This document shows positions 28,926-38,186 of a DNA stretch of 40,951 bases, in pieces; within the stretch, counting starts at the first letter, position 1, and the number at the start of each line of letters is the position of its first letter. Source of the stretch: Prevotella sp. (GTDB lineage Bacteria > Bacteroidota > Bacteroidia > Bacteroidales > Bacteroidaceae); NCBI GenBank assembly GCA_017538195.1, contig JAFYJH010000070.1, forward strand, positions 1-40,951, read 5' to 3'. The position numbers were made by a program, and so were the translations under genes. The notes beneath the pieces are model-generated. The model was not told where the DNA came from. It ran no database searches and saw only the letters and a list, made by a program, of their open reading frames with translations.

Positions 28926-31900
28926 TTACTGCCCCAACAGGTGGCGGATGGCGGCTTCGAGTTGTGGGTCGCGTCCGTTGATGTAGTCCTCGGGCGAGTT
29001 GTAGACTTCGATGTCGGGCCAGAGTTCGGCGTTTTCGGTCCACTGGCCGCGCAGGTCTTTCTTGCCGACCTGCGGAATGCCGAAGACGAGCGAGCGGTCC
29101 ATCAGCGTTTCCCACCACACACTGGTGGCGGTGCCTGCGACGGGCGTACCGACGAGTTTGCCGATGCCGAGTTCGCGATAGACCCACGGGAAGCCCTCGC
29201 CGTTGCTGTAGCAGTCTTCGTTCATCAGGACGCACGAGGTGCCGACCCATTTCGCCAACGGGTCGCGTCCGACATACTCGCCACGCGGCAGGAAATTATG
29301 GTAGAGTTTGCCGCTGAGCAGCGTGCAGAGGTCGTCGTGGAGCCAGCCGCCGCCGTTGTAGCGCTCATCGACGATAACGCCCTCGCGGTTGCGGTTTTCG
29401 TCGTTGAGGATGTCGCTGTAGAGTTCGCGGAAACTCTCGCTATTCATCGATTTGATGTGGACGTAGGCCAGACGACCATTCGACAGGCTATCAACGAGGT
29501 GGCGGTTGTGTTCCACCCATCGCTTGTAGAGCAAATCGCTGAGTTGTCCGCTGCTAACGGGCTTGATGGTCACGTCGTTGCGCTGCTTCGTGTTCGGGTT
29601 ATAGACCGTCACGCGCACGGGCTTGCCTGCCTTTCCGTCGAGCATCCAGTTATAATCTTCGCCAGCCTTGATGTCGTTGCCGTCGATTTTCTCGATGATG
29701 CAACCGGCGGTGACACCCGTTTTCTTCACGGCGAATGGACCGCGCTTGATGACTTCCTCGATGCGCAGGCCGTCGCCCTCGTAGTTCTGGTCGAAGAAGA
29801 GGCCGAGTTGCGCCGTAGAAAGACCCGACGAAGCCGGACGATAGCGCGCACCCGTGTGCGAGGCGTTCAGTTCACCGAGCAATTCGCTGAGCAGGTCGCT
29901 AAAATCGTAGTTGTTGCTGATGTGGGGCAGGAATTTCTCGTAGGTGGCGCGATAGCCTTCCCAATCGACACCATGCAGATTCGGTTCGTAGAACTTGTCT
30001 TTCACCTGTCGCCAAACGTGGTCGAAGAGGTAGCGACGCTCCTCGTAGGGTTGGAAGTTGAACGGAGCCTCGAAAGCAATGACTTCCGACTTGTTCTTGC
30101 CTAAATCGACCTTCTTGATGGTGTTTGAACTGAGGAAAATGTTCTTGAACGCCTCATCGACCTGCATTCTCGCACCGCCCACATCTTTCAGCACGAGTTC
30201 GGTCTTGTTTTCGAGGAAATCGCGCTTCCAGAGGTCGAGTCCGCCCTCAAACGATGCCTGATAATAGAGCGTGTCGCCCTTCGGCGAGAGGATGGCATCG
30301 CCCATGTGACTCGACGCGGTGGTGAGGCGCACGATGCGATCGCGGCAGTTGTCGAGGTCGAGTTGGAGAGGAGCCACTTTCGACTTTTCGGGCTTGTCGG
30401 CATCCTTTCCTGCCGGTTTTTTGCCTTTGTTTTTATCGTCTTTCTTGTCTTTTTCAGCATTGTTGGCAGCCTTTTTCTTCTCTTTTTCCGCCTCATCCAA
30501 AAGTGCTTTTTCTTCCTTCGTCATACGGAAACGGTCGTAGGCTTCGAGGTCGAAGAACATCAGATAGGCATCGTCCTCCGAGCCCCAACTGCCGTGCGAG
30601 CGATAGCCTGCGCGGTCGCTCTGGTAGAGCATCGCCTTACCGCCGAGCGCCCATTTTCCGCGTCCGTCGCTGTAGGCACTGTTCGTCAGGTTGTGGATTT
30701 CGCCACTGCCCGAGGCATCGACGATGGCAATGTCGGTGCTGTGCCAACCGCCCTTGCCGATGTAACCCGTCATCAGCCAACGGCTGTCGGGACTCCACTC
30801 AAACCACAGGTCGCCGTCGCTGTAGGAATAGTTGAATTTTCCGTCCATCGCCGTGTGAACCTGCTTCGTGGCAAGGTTCATCACGCGCAGCGCACCGCGA
30901 TCTTCAAAGAAGGCGACCATTTTTCCGTCGGGACTGTATTTCGGCTGTTGCGAGGTCAAGTTGGTCTGCGTGAGGCGTTCCTCCTCGAGTTCCGTCGCAT
31001 AAGTAAAGAGTTTTTCATCCTTGTTTTTGATGCCCGTGCGGAAAATCTGCCACACGCCGTTGCGCTCGGCGGCATAGATGACGCTGCGACCGTCGGGCGA
31101 GAAACTGACATTGCGCTCCTGCTCGGGCGTGTTGGTGATGCGCTTCGTGGTTTTGTAGTCGATGGAAGTCACATAGACGTCGCCGTGGGCGATGAAGGCG
31201 ATTTCCTTGCCCGAAGGCGACAAGCCGATTTCCGTCGCGCCGTTGGTCAGCGTCTGGCGCACGAGGTCGCGGTCGCTGCGGTCGGCAACGATGCTCACGC
31301 GCACTTTCTGCGGAATGCCACCCTCGCGGAAGGTGTAGATTTCGCCGTCGTAGCCGTAGCAGAGCGTGCCGTTTTTCGCCGCCGTGAGGAAGCGCACGGG
31401 ATTACCCTTGTGATGGGTCAATTGTGTGCCGCCCTTCTTCCAAACATTAAACGTGCCGTCCTGCTCGCTCAGGTAATAGTACGAGCGTCCGTCAGCAGTC
31501 CATACGGGCGTGCGGTCCTCGCCGCGAAAATCGGTCAGTTTCGTGTATTTTCCGTCCTTCAACAGCCAAATGTCGCGTGTCACGGCACTCTGATGATGCT
31601 TGCGGAATGCGTCCTCGTAGCCTTTCACATCGTGGTAGAGGATGTCGCCGTCGGCGTTGATGCTGATGTCCTCCATCGTGATAACCGAAAACAACTTCGG
31701 ACGACCGCCCTCGGTGCTCACCTCATAGACCTGCGGAAAGATGCTTTCCGCCAACAGACTGCTTTTCACCGTCGGCATCATCGCCGCACGAAACAGCACG
31801 TGGCCGTTGTCGCGGAAGGCAATCGGCGTTTCCTTCACGCTGTTGGTCGTCAGACGCTTCGGAACGCCGCCCTCGCGGTTGATGAGATAGACATCGAAGT

Positions 31901-32162
31901 TGCCTTCACGGTCGGAGGCAAAGGCGATCTGCCGTCCGTCGGGACTCCACACGGGCCACGCTTCGTAGGCCGCATTCGTCGTCAGTTGTCGAGCCTGTCC
32001 GCCCGTCGCAGCGACGGTGTAAAGGTCGCCTTTGTAAGAAAACACAATCGTTTCGCCGTCGGGCGAAATGGCCGGATAGCGCATCCAGAGCGGTTTTTCC
32101 TGCGCTGTGGCGGTCGCGGTTGTCAGTGCAAGGACCGCCGAGAAAAAAATCTTTCGAATCAT
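28926..32162 (-). CDS. Tricorn-like S41 family protease, secreted
   Basis: 1078 residues. Signal peptide 1-20 (A-T-A-Q). The first two thirds form WD40/TolB-like beta-propeller blades with repeated S-P-D-G-x-x-I/V-x-F (for example I-S-P-D-G-E-T-I-V-F and W-S-P-D-G-R-Q-I-A-F). A Lys-rich linker (about 555-600) follows, then a tricorn C1-like region, a PDZ domain (around 770-860) and the S41 peptidase domain. The likely nucleophile is about Ser986 in E-D-C-Y-S-N-G-E-G-F. Tricorn proteases degrade peptides in archaea; bacterial periplasmic forms may act in peptide turnover. The length matches the family. A terminator and its own -7 box separate it from the upstream secDF gene. Confidence 0.93.
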   Translation of the reverse strand: MIRKIFFSAVLALTTATATAQEKPLWMRYPAISPDGETIVFSYKGDLYTVAATGGQARQLTTNAAYEAWPVWSPDGRQIAFASDREGNFDVYLINREGGVPKRLTTNSVKETPIAFRDNGHVLFRAAMMPTVKSSLLAESIFPQVYEVSTEGGRPKLFSVITMEDISINADGDILYHDVKGYEDAFRKHHQSAVTRDIWLLKDGKYTKLTDFRGEDRTPVWTADGRSYYYLSEQDGTFNVWKKGGTQLTHHKGNPVRFLTAAKNGTLCYGYDGEIYTFREGGIPQKVRVSIVADRSDRDLVRQTLTNGATEIGLSPSGKEIAFIAHGDVYVTSIDYKTTKRITNTPEQERNVSFSPDGRSVIYAAERNGVWQIFRTGIKNKDEKLFTYATELEEERLTQTNLTSQQPKYSPDGKMVAFFEDRGALRVMNLATKQVHTAMDGKFNYSYSDGDLWFEWSPDSRWLMTGYIGKGGWHSTDIAIVDASGSGEIHNLTNSAYSDGRGKWALGGKAMLYQSDRAGYRSHGSWGSEDDAYLMFFDLEAYDRFRMTKEEKALLDEAEKEKKKAANNAEKDKKDDKNKGKKPAGKDADKPEKSKVAPLQLDLDNCRDRIVRLTTASSHMGDAILSPKGDTLYYQASFEGGLDLWKRDFLENKTELVLKDVGGARMQVDEAFKNIFLSSNTIKKVDLGKNKSEVIAFEAPFNFQPYEERRYLFDHVWRQVKDKFYEPNLHGVDWEGYRATYEKFLPHISNNYDFSDLLSELLGELNASHTGARYRPASSGLSTAQLGLFFDQNYEGDGLRIEEVIKRGPFAVKKTGVTAGCIIEKIDGNDIKAGEDYNWMLDGKAGKPVRVTVYNPNTKQRNDVTIKPVSSGQLSDLLYKRWVEHNRHLVDSLSNGRLAYVHIKSMNSESFRELYSDILNDENRNREGVIVDERYNGGGWLHDDLCTLLSGKLYHNFLPRGEYVGRDPLAKWVGTSCVLMNEDCYSNGEGFPWVYRELGIGKLVGTPVAGTATSVWWETLMDRSLVFGIPQVGKKDLRGQWTENAELWPDIEVYNSPEDYINGRDPQLEAAIRHLLGQ

Positions 32163-32196
32163 AAATGTTATTAGTAGTTTAGGGTTTGTTGCGATG

Positions 32197-32204
32197 CAAA
32201 GTTA
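32197..32204 (-). promoter_or_regulatory. -7 box for the Tricorn-like protease gene
   Basis: Minus strand TAACTTTG, matching TAnnTTTG, about 35 nt before the start. The region further upstream overlaps the secDF terminator and has no clear TTTG. Confidence 0.5.
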
Positions 32205-32221
32205 CGCATTTTTTGTCGAAT

Positions 32222-32255
32222 AAAAAAGTGGAAAGCCATAAAACTTTCCACTTTT
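32222..32255 (-). terminator. Terminator after secDF
   Basis: A 12-bp stem AAAAGTGGAAAG/CTTTCCACTTTT with an 8-nt loop, followed on the minus strand by a T-run. A GC alternation (CGCGCGCGTGTGCGCG, 32276-32291) lies between it and the secDF stop. Confidence 0.85.
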
Positions 32256-32303
32256 CTCATCAACATTATTTTATCACGCGCGCGTGTGCGCGAGAGCGTT
32301 CAG

Positions 32304-35291
32304 TTATGCTTTCTCGACCTCTTGCTTGATCTTGCGACCCATCACGCGGTAGGCGATGGGCGAAGCGATGAAGATGGACGAGAGCGTTCCGAAGATGACA
32401 CCGAGCGTCATGGCGAAGGCGAAGCCCTTGATGCTGCTGCCGCCGATGAACAGGATGCAGAGCAACACGATCAACGTTGAGAACGAGGTGTTGATGGTAC
32501 GAGCCAGCGTCTGGTTGATCGAGTCATTGAAGACTTGCTGGATGTCTTGTTTCGGATGGAGTTTCAGATTCTCGCGGATACGGTCGAACACCACCACCTT
32601 GTCGTTGATGGAGTAGCCGATCACGGTCAGCACGGCACCGATGAAGGTCTGGTCGATCTCAAGCGAGAACGGCATCACGTATTGCAGCAGCGAGAACAGA
32701 CCGATGACGGTGAGTGCGTCGAACACGAGGGCTGCCGTCGAACCTACGGAGAATGCCACGTTGCGGAAGCGCAGCAGGATGTAGAGGAAGATGGCAATCA
32801 GGGCGATGAATACGCTGATGAATGCACCGTGAGTGATGTTCTTGGCAATCGACGGACCGACCTTCGTAGAACTGATGATCGAGCCACCTTCGCGAATGTC
32901 GGGGTTCTTGAACGATGCCACATCTGCCTGACTAACCAGTCCAGCGGCCTTCAAGCCTTCGTAGAGCATGGCCTCGGCCTCGTCATCGACGGTTGCGCTG
33001 TTCGATTCAATCTTGTAGTTCGTGGACATACGGATGGTCTTGTTGTCCGTACCGAGTGCGAGTGCGCCGTTGTTGGCTTCGGGGAAGGTCTTGGCGAGAA
33101 CTTCACGCACCTGCTCCGGCTCAACGGGTTTCTCGAACTGAATCACGTAGTTGCGACCGCCCGTGAAGTCGATGCTGCGGCTCAGACCCATCGTTGCGAG
33201 GCTGATGGCGAACACGGCGATGGCACCGAGCACGATCCAGCGCGTCGTATTCCAAGCCGACATGAAGCGGAACTTCGTGCCTTGCAGCAGGTTCTTCGAC
33301 CACGGCGTGCTGAAGGTCAGACCGAGCCAGCGGTCTTTGTTCATCTGGTGTTCATAGACGATGCGCGTGAGGAACACGGCGGTGAAGAACGAGCAGATGA
33401 TACCGATGATCCAAGTCGTGGCGAAGCCGCGAATCGGACCTGTACCGAACATATAAAGAATCACACCCGTGATAATCGAAGTCAGGTTGGAGTCGAAGAT
33501 GGCCGAGAAAGCGTTGTCGTAACCGGCTGCGACAGCCTGTTTGATGCGCTTGCCGGCGCGAAGTTCTTCCTTGATGCGCTCGTAGATGAGCACGTTGGCA
33601 TCGACCGCCGTACCAAGCGACAGCACCATACCGGCGATACCGCTCATCGTCAGTGCGGCTTGGAACGAGGTCAGGATTCCGAGCGTGAAGAAGATGTTCA
33701 CCAACAGGGCGAGGTTGGCCATCATACCCGGAATGATGTTATACATCAGGAGCATATAGATAATCAGCAGCACGAAGGCGATGATGAACGAAACGACACC
33801 TTGCTTAATCGACTGTGCGCCGAGCGTCGGACCGACCACTTCTTCCTGCACGATACGTGCGGGAGCAGGCATACGACCCGACTTCAGCGTGTTGGCGAGG
33901 TCTTTCGTGTCTTCAACGGTGAAGTTACCCGAAATGGACGACTGACCGCCGTCGATTTCGCCGTTCACACGCGGAGCCGAATAAACCACGCCGTCGAGGA
34001 CGATGGCGATGGCCTTGCCGACGTTAGCCTTTGTCAAGGCTGCCCAGCGGCGCGAACCTTCCGTATTCATCGACATCGACACTTCGGGAGCACCCGTGAA
34101 GTGGTTGAACTGGTCGGAAGCGTCGGTGACGACGTCGCCTTCCAACGGAGCACGACCCGAACTGTTGGTCACTTTCAAAGCGTAGAGTCCATAGATGTTC
34201 TTGGCCTGAATGCCGTCCTCGGGCTTGGCGCTCCAGAGGAGTTTGCAGTCAGAGGGAATAATCTGCTTGGCAAGTTCCGAGTAGATGATCTTATTGACTT
34301 CAGCCGTGTCGCGCACGTTGGCATAGCCCACGAGCGAAAGCGAACCCTGACCTGTCGTTTGCAGAATGGCGAGCAGCGGATGTTGCTTCTTGGCTTCTTC
34401 GAGTTGCTTCGAATCGGTCGAGGCGGCCTTTTCGCCTTCGCCCTTCACTTGGAACTTCTGCTGAGCCTTCGCGCTGTCGGCCTTCACTTCCTCGGCCTTT
34501 GCCTCAGTTGCCTGTGCGGTCGTGTCAGCCTTCGCAGCGGTGCCTTCGTTGGCTACGCGCGTGTCGAGTTGCACGAGGAAGGGAATGATTTCCTCAGCGT
34601 TGTAGGTCTCCCAGAATTCGAGGTTGGCAGAGCCTTGCAAGAGCTTACGCATACGCTCCGGCTCGCGGATACCCGGCATTTCCACCATAATGCGACCGTC
34701 TTGACCTTCGAGTTTCTGGATGTTGGGCTGTACCACGCCGAACTTGTCGATACGTGTGCGAACCACGTTGAACGAGTTGTCGATGGCGTTCTGAACTTCT
34801 TCGCGCAGGGCTTTCTCGACTTCCTTGTCGGTGCTCTGCGGCGAAACTTTGCCCTGCAACTGCTGCGTGGCGAAGATTTCAGCCAGACGACGCTCGCCGG
34901 CGTTCTTCTTCCAAGCCTTCAAGAAGAGCGAAATGAAGTCGTCCTGACTGCTTTCCTCTTCGGCTTTCGCCTCGTCCATAGCCTTCACGAAGGCAGCGTC
35001 CTTCTTGTGGTCTGCCAACATATCGACTACGTCTGGAACGGAAATTTCCAGAATCACGTTCATACCACCTTTCAGGTCGAGTCCGAGTCCGATTTGCGTC
35101 TCAAGACAGTTCTGATAGGTGTAAGTACCCAGATACCTCACAGAATCTTTGTAATCCTGCTGTTTGATTGGATCTTCAATCTTCGCGGCCTGCTTGTCGA
35201 AGTAGCGCGTGGCAGCCGAGAAAGACAAGTAGAAGATGCTTGCCAGCGTCAGTAAGACGGCTGTTACAATTACAATTCCTTTGTTTTGCAT
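32304..35291 (-). CDS. secDF: Protein translocase subunit SecDF (fused)
   Basis: 995 residues from the ATG at 35289-35291; the frame is open 39 nt further, but the chosen start has the typical M-Q-N-K-G-I-V-I-V-T opening. SecD part: G-L-G-L-D-L-K-G-G-M, V-V-R-T-R-I-D-K-F-G-V, and after the periplasmic domain A-N-T-L-K-S-G-R-M-P-A-P and G-M-V-L-S-L-G-T-A-V-D-A-N-V-L-I-Y-E-R. SecF part: R-S-I-D-F-T-G-G-R and the final D-K-V-V-V-F-D-R-I-R-E-N. It helps Sec-dependent export using the proton gradient. The long periplasmic stretch has an Ala/Glu/Lys-rich segment. The SecD-SecF fusion is normal for Bacteroidetes. A TAACTTTG box (35341-35348, minus) lies about 50 nt upstream. Confidence 0.96.
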   Translation of the reverse strand: MQNKGIVIVTAVLLTLASIFYLSFSAATRYFDKQAAKIEDPIKQQDYKDSVRYLGTYTYQNCLETQIGLGLDLKGGMNVILEISVPDVVDMLADHKKDAAFVKAMDEAKAEEESSQDDFISLFLKAWKKNAGERRLAEIFATQQLQGKVSPQSTDKEVEKALREEVQNAIDNSFNVVRTRIDKFGVVQPNIQKLEGQDGRIMVEMPGIREPERMRKLLQGSANLEFWETYNAEEIIPFLVQLDTRVANEGTAAKADTTAQATEAKAEEVKADSAKAQQKFQVKGEGEKAASTDSKQLEEAKKQHPLLAILQTTGQGSLSLVGYANVRDTAEVNKIIYSELAKQIIPSDCKLLWSAKPEDGIQAKNIYGLYALKVTNSSGRAPLEGDVVTDASDQFNHFTGAPEVSMSMNTEGSRRWAALTKANVGKAIAIVLDGVVYSAPRVNGEIDGGQSSISGNFTVEDTKDLANTLKSGRMPAPARIVQEEVVGPTLGAQSIKQGVVSFIIAFVLLIIYMLLMYNIIPGMMANLALLVNIFFTLGILTSFQAALTMSGIAGMVLSLGTAVDANVLIYERIKEELRAGKRIKQAVAAGYDNAFSAIFDSNLTSIITGVILYMFGTGPIRGFATTWIIGIICSFFTAVFLTRIVYEHQMNKDRWLGLTFSTPWSKNLLQGTKFRFMSAWNTTRWIVLGAIAVFAISLATMGLSRSIDFTGGRNYVIQFEKPVEPEQVREVLAKTFPEANNGALALGTDNKTIRMSTNYKIESNSATVDDEAEAMLYEGLKAAGLVSQADVASFKNPDIREGGSIISSTKVGPSIAKNITHGAFISVFIALIAIFLYILLRFRNVAFSVGSTAALVFDALTVIGLFSLLQYVMPFSLEIDQTFIGAVLTVIGYSINDKVVVFDRIRENLKLHPKQDIQQVFNDSINQTLARTINTSFSTLIVLLCILFIGGSSIKGFAFAMTLGVIFGTLSSIFIASPIAYRVMGRKIKQEVEKA

Positions 35292-35340
35292 TTTTGTTGA
35301 TTTTTTTATTTGATTTGTACTTATTTCCAATTTTAGCGCA

Positions 35341-35348
35341 CAAAGTTA
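35341..35348 (-). promoter_or_regulatory. -7 box for secDF
   Basis: Minus strand TAACTTTG, matching TAnnTTTG; no exact TTTG at 19-21 nt. Confidence 0.5.
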
Positions 35349-35397
35349 CGCATTTTTTGCGATTCACGGAAATTTACGGCCTATATTTATCGTTTTT

Positions 35398-36477
35398 TTA
35401 CGGTTTTGGGCGTTTTTTTAGCCTGCAAACGATGGGATAGTGGTCTGAAAGCTTCGTTTTCGAGTCGATTTTGCAACTTTGCGGTTCCCAGTCGTCGGAA
35501 CAGAAAATGTGGTCGATTCGGACATAAAAATGATTGTCGTTGTAGCTGATGCCGGGTCCGTTGCCCGCTTCGCGATAGCAGTCGGTGAGCAGGTTGGCGA
35601 TGGAGCGTCGGCTGTGGGAAATCGGGCCGTCGTTGAAGTCGCCGCAGAGGATGATGCTCTTGTCGCGATGTTCCTTGATGAAATCGACCAACGCCTCGAC
35701 CTGCGGAACGCGCTTGACGGTGGCTTCGCCCAGTTTTTCGGCGATGCGCTTCGATTTTTCGGTGGCGAAATCGCCCGAATAGTCGCCTTTGACGATTTTT
35801 TTGAAGTTTTCGCGGTCGTCGTGGGTGAGTTGCGTCGATGCCAAGTGGTTGTTGATGACGATCACGGTGTCGCCGTCGATGTCGATGAAGGCTGCCGTCG
35901 AGTGGCGACCTTTCTTGATTCCTTCCGGCACATCCTCGCACTTCAGAATCGGATGGCGGCTCAAAATGGTGATGTAGTCGGTGCCGCCACTGCCGTAACG
36001 CGAACTCACGTAGGGATACATCGCCGAAATCACTTGGTCGTCCTCTTTCTTGAAATAAATCTCTTGCAGGCAGACGATGTCGGCATTTTCCTTGCGCAGA
36101 TAGTCGATGACGCGCTCCTTCGTGTCGTCTTTCGCACGCTCGTAGGCGAAATAAACATTGAAACTGAGCACTTTCAGCGTGCTGTCGGAAACCGATTTCG
36201 GCAGGTTCAGCGGACAATAGGTTCGGATGGGACTATAGCCAATGAGAAAACCCGCAATCGGAATAATCGACCAGCGTTTCTTGAAGATCAGCCAAAAAAC
36301 GAGAAATCCGAAATTGATGATTAGAAACAGCGGAAATGTCAGTCCGATGTTCGACAAGCGCGGAAAATCCACGGGATTGAGTCGGTCGGAATAGCCCACG
36401 AGCAACATCAGCACGATGGTGGCGATGTTGGCTCCGGCAATCATGTTCCGAGTGAAATTCTTCAGTTTTTTAAACAC
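35398..36477 (-). CDS. Membrane-anchored endonuclease/exonuclease/phosphatase family protein
   Basis: 359 residues. Three N-terminal transmembrane helices (about 12-95) precede an EEP domain: V-L-S-F-N-V-Y (first metal-binding Asn), C-L-Q-E-I-Y-F (metal Glu), N-N-H-L-A-S-T, C-G-D-F-N-D (catalytic Asp and Asn), R-I-D-H-I-F-C-S-D-D-W and S-D-H-Y-P-I (catalytic His). The fold covers nucleases, sphingomyelinases and phosphoinositide phosphatases; with the membrane anchor, an envelope phosphodiesterase is likely, but the substrate is unknown. It lies downstream of the rhomboid gene across an AT-rich repeat spacer of about 80 nt, and may be co-transcribed with it. Confidence 0.9.
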   Translation of the reverse strand: MFKKLKNFTRNMIAGANIATIVLMLLVGYSDRLNPVDFPRLSNIGLTFPLFLIINFGFLVFWLIFKKRWSIIPIAGFLIGYSPIRTYCPLNLPKSVSDSTLKVLSFNVYFAYERAKDDTKERVIDYLRKENADIVCLQEIYFKKEDDQVISAMYPYVSSRYGSGGTDYITILSRHPILKCEDVPEGIKKGRHSTAAFIDIDGDTVIVINNHLASTQLTHDDRENFKKIVKGDYSGDFATEKSKRIAEKLGEATVKRVPQVEALVDFIKEHRDKSIILCGDFNDGPISHSRRSIANLLTDCYREAGNGPGISYNDNHFYVRIDHIFCSDDWEPQSCKIDSKTKLSDHYPIVCRLKKRPKP

Positions 36478-36486
36478 CTTGATATT

Positions 36487-36545
36487 TGACTATTTGACAA
36501 TTAGACAATTAGACAATTTGACGATTTTACTATTTAACCTTTTAA
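36487..36545. repeat. AT-rich TTTGACAATTAGACAA simple repeat
   Basis: Tandem units of about 10 nt (TTAGACAA, TTTGACAA, TTTGACGA) fill the gap between the rhomboid and EEP genes. Confidence 0.75.
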
Positions 36546-36559
36546 TTCTTTAACCCTTT

Positions 36560-37495
36560 TCACCCTTTCTTGCTCTGCTCAAACAACTTGCGCTTTTCCT
36601 CGCTCGTCAGGCTGTCGTAGCCATTTTTGCGAATTTTGTCGAGGATGCGGTCTATTTCCTCCTGTTCGCGCTGCTTTCGGGCGTTGTAGTCCCAGTCGGG
36701 ATTGCCCGTGCTGGTTCTCGAACCGCCCCACGATGCCTTGTCGGCACTTTTCTTCGACCGTTTTTCCCACGACGAGCGCAAGTTCTCAAAGAATTGTTCG
36801 CCCTGCGACTTGCCGTAGCCTGCCGTCGGATGCTTCCGCCAATAGCGAATCATAAAGAATCCGAAGACCATTCCGCCGAGGTGGGCGATGTGGGCCACAC
36901 CGTCGCCCGTCGTCGAAATCGCCAAGAACAATTCCAGTCCGGCGTAGAAAATCACGAACCACTTTGCCTTGATGGGAATCGGCAGCGGGAAAATAAAGAT
37001 TCTTTCCTCCGGGAAAATCATTCCGAAGGCCAGCAGAATCGCATAAATCGCACCCGACGCGCCGACCGTCGTCCAATTGCTCAGTCCGGCGGCATTGGCT
37101 CTCACCACAGCCGTCACGCCAAACTCGGCGATTTGATCCGAAGCCATCATATAGAACTGCCCCAACTGCGCCGCTTCCTGAAAAAGTCCGGCTCCGATGC
37201 CGCAGGCAATGTAATAAAAAAGGAATTTCTGCGGTCCCCAGACGCGCTCGACCACGCAACCGAACATCCACAACGCGAACATATTAAAAAAGAGGTGTTC
37301 CCAACCGCCGTGCATAAACATATAGGTGACGAGTTGGTAGATATGGAAGTCGGACGACAGGAAAAAGTGCAATCCGAAGATTTCGTTCAGGACGTAACTG
37401 CCCCGAGAATCGACACCCGAGAATGTCGTGATCAGGAAGATCAAAATGTTGGCAATCAGCAAAAATTTTGTGACCGTTGGTATCTTTTGAAACAT
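36560..37495 (-). CDS. Rhomboid-family intramembrane serine protease
   Basis: 311 residues with six transmembrane helices in the first 220. The family marks are H-G-G-W-E-H-L-F-F-N-M in the loop and second helix, G-A-S-G-A-I with catalytic Ser147, and A-H-I-A-H-L-G-G-M with catalytic His205. The C-terminal about 90 residues are soluble and charged, ending in a region rich in Glu, Lys and Arg (S-L-T-S-E-E-K-R-K-L-F), as in Bacteroidetes rhomboids. It cleaves membrane proteins within or near the membrane; the substrate is unknown. A TACTTTTG box (37522-37529 on the minus strand) lies about 26 nt upstream. Confidence 0.94.
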   Translation of the reverse strand: MFQKIPTVTKFLLIANILIFLITTFSGVDSRGSYVLNEIFGLHFFLSSDFHIYQLVTYMFMHGGWEHLFFNMFALWMFGCVVERVWGPQKFLFYYIACGIGAGLFQEAAQLGQFYMMASDQIAEFGVTAVVRANAAGLSNWTTVGASGAIYAILLAFGMIFPEERIFIFPLPIPIKAKWFVIFYAGLELFLAISTTGDGVAHIAHLGGMVFGFFMIRYWRKHPTAGYGKSQGEQFFENLRSSWEKRSKKSADKASWGGSRTSTGNPDWDYNARKQREQEEIDRILDKIRKNGYDSLTSEEKRKLFEQSKKG

Positions 37496-37521
37496 AACTT
37501 TGATTTTTTCGTTTTACGGCG

Positions 37522-37529
37522 CAAAAGTA
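37522..37529 (-). promoter_or_regulatory. -7 box for the rhomboid gene
   Basis: Minus strand TACTTTTG, matching TAnnTTTG; a TTTG (complement of 37553-37556) is 23 nt away, slightly long. Confidence 0.55.
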
Positions 37530-37609
37530 CGAAAAAAAAACGTGATTTCGTGCAAAAAACCGCTTTTTGACACAAAATTTCAAAAAAAAAGTCATTTTTT
37601 TACGTTTTT

Positions 37610-37642
37610 ATTTGTTTTTTTCAGACGAAAGCCCTAAATTTG
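37610..37642 (+). promoter_or_regulatory. Promoter for the HU-family gene
   Basis: TTTG at 37610-37613 and TAAATTTG at 37635-37642 with 21 nt between. The leader is about 50 nt. Confidence 0.65.
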
Positions 37643-37696
37643 TGGCAAAATTTGTGTTTTATTTTATTTAATGTATCATTTTTAATCAAAAAAAGT

Positions 37697-37972
37697 ATGA
37701 ACAAAACAGATTTGATTGCAAAGATTGCAGAAGGTGCTGGTCTCAGCAAAGTTGATTCGAAAAAGGCACTCGATGCCACGTTGGAAGCTATTAAGGGCGC
37801 CCTCAAGAAGGACGACAAAGTTCAGCTCATCGGCTTCGGCACATTCTTCGTGAAGAAGCAGCCCGCTCGCAAGGGCGTGAACCCTGCTACGAAGGAGAAG
37901 ATTAAGATTGCTGCCAAGAAGGTTGCCAAGTTCAAGCCGGGCGCAGAACTCGCTGAGGCTGTGAAGAAGTAA
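37697..37972 (+). CDS. HU-family DNA-binding protein
   Basis: 91 residues, the usual length. [12 protein letters not shown] is the typical start; [23 protein letters not shown] spans the DNA-binding beta arm with the intercalating Pro, although the arm motif is slightly degenerate (G-V-N-P for G-R-N-P). It is a small, basic, nucleoid-associated protein that bends DNA. I took the ATG at 37697; the upstream extension is AT-rich leader. It has its own promoter and a terminator, so it is monocistronic. It is more Lys-rich than the typical HU, with an [11 protein letters not shown] end. Confidence 0.95.
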   Translation: MNKTDLIAKIAEGAGLSKVDSKKALDATLEAIKGALKKDDKVQLIGFGTFFVKKQPARKGVNPATKEKIKIAAKKVAKFKPGAELAEAVKK

Positions 37973-38000
37973 AAATTTTTTATTCATGATGTTTGTGAAG

Positions 38001-38028
38001 GCGGCTCCGATGAGGGGTCGCTTTTTTT
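38001..38028 (+). terminator. Terminator after the HU gene
   Basis: Stem GCGGCTCC/GGGGTCGC (with G-T pairs), 5-nt loop, then seven T. Confidence 0.75.
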
Positions 38029-38046
38029 GTCGCCTTTTTGTCGAAA

Positions 38047-38096
38047 AATTAAAAACTTTCATCCTTCATCGTTCATCTTTCATCTTTTATTTGCAT
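38047..38096. repeat. TTCATCTTTCATC simple repeat
   Basis: Tandem TTCATCC/TTCATCG/TTCATCT units between the HU terminator and the cysS promoter. Confidence 0.7.
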
Positions 38097-38158
38097 AAAT
38101 TTTTCACGCTCGACATAATAAATTTCATTTATTCTGTCCTCGCTTACTCAAAATTTTG

Positions 38159-38166
38159 TACCTTTG
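38159..38166 (+). promoter_or_regulatory. -7 box for cysS
   Basis: TACCTTTG followed by GCAGC, as before LRR gene 2; about 20 nt before the ATG. The -33 element is not exact. Confidence 0.55.
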
Positions 38167-38186
38167 CAGCGAAAAATTCAGAAATT

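Noticed and set aside
30306-32174. A 622-codon open frame on the + strand opposite the Tricorn-like gene
   Set aside because: Antisense shadow of a clear protease gene; the composition is His/Arg/Val-biased with no recognisable domain.
32276-32291. Alternating CGCGCGCGTGTGCGCG as a special Z-DNA or regulatory site
   Set aside because: Short and in a simple gap next to the secDF stop; nothing else supports a function.
32535-35255. A 906-codon open frame on the + strand opposite secDF
   Set aside because: It mirrors the codon pattern of the real SecDF gene, has no family motif, promoter or plausible start, and SecDF is certain.
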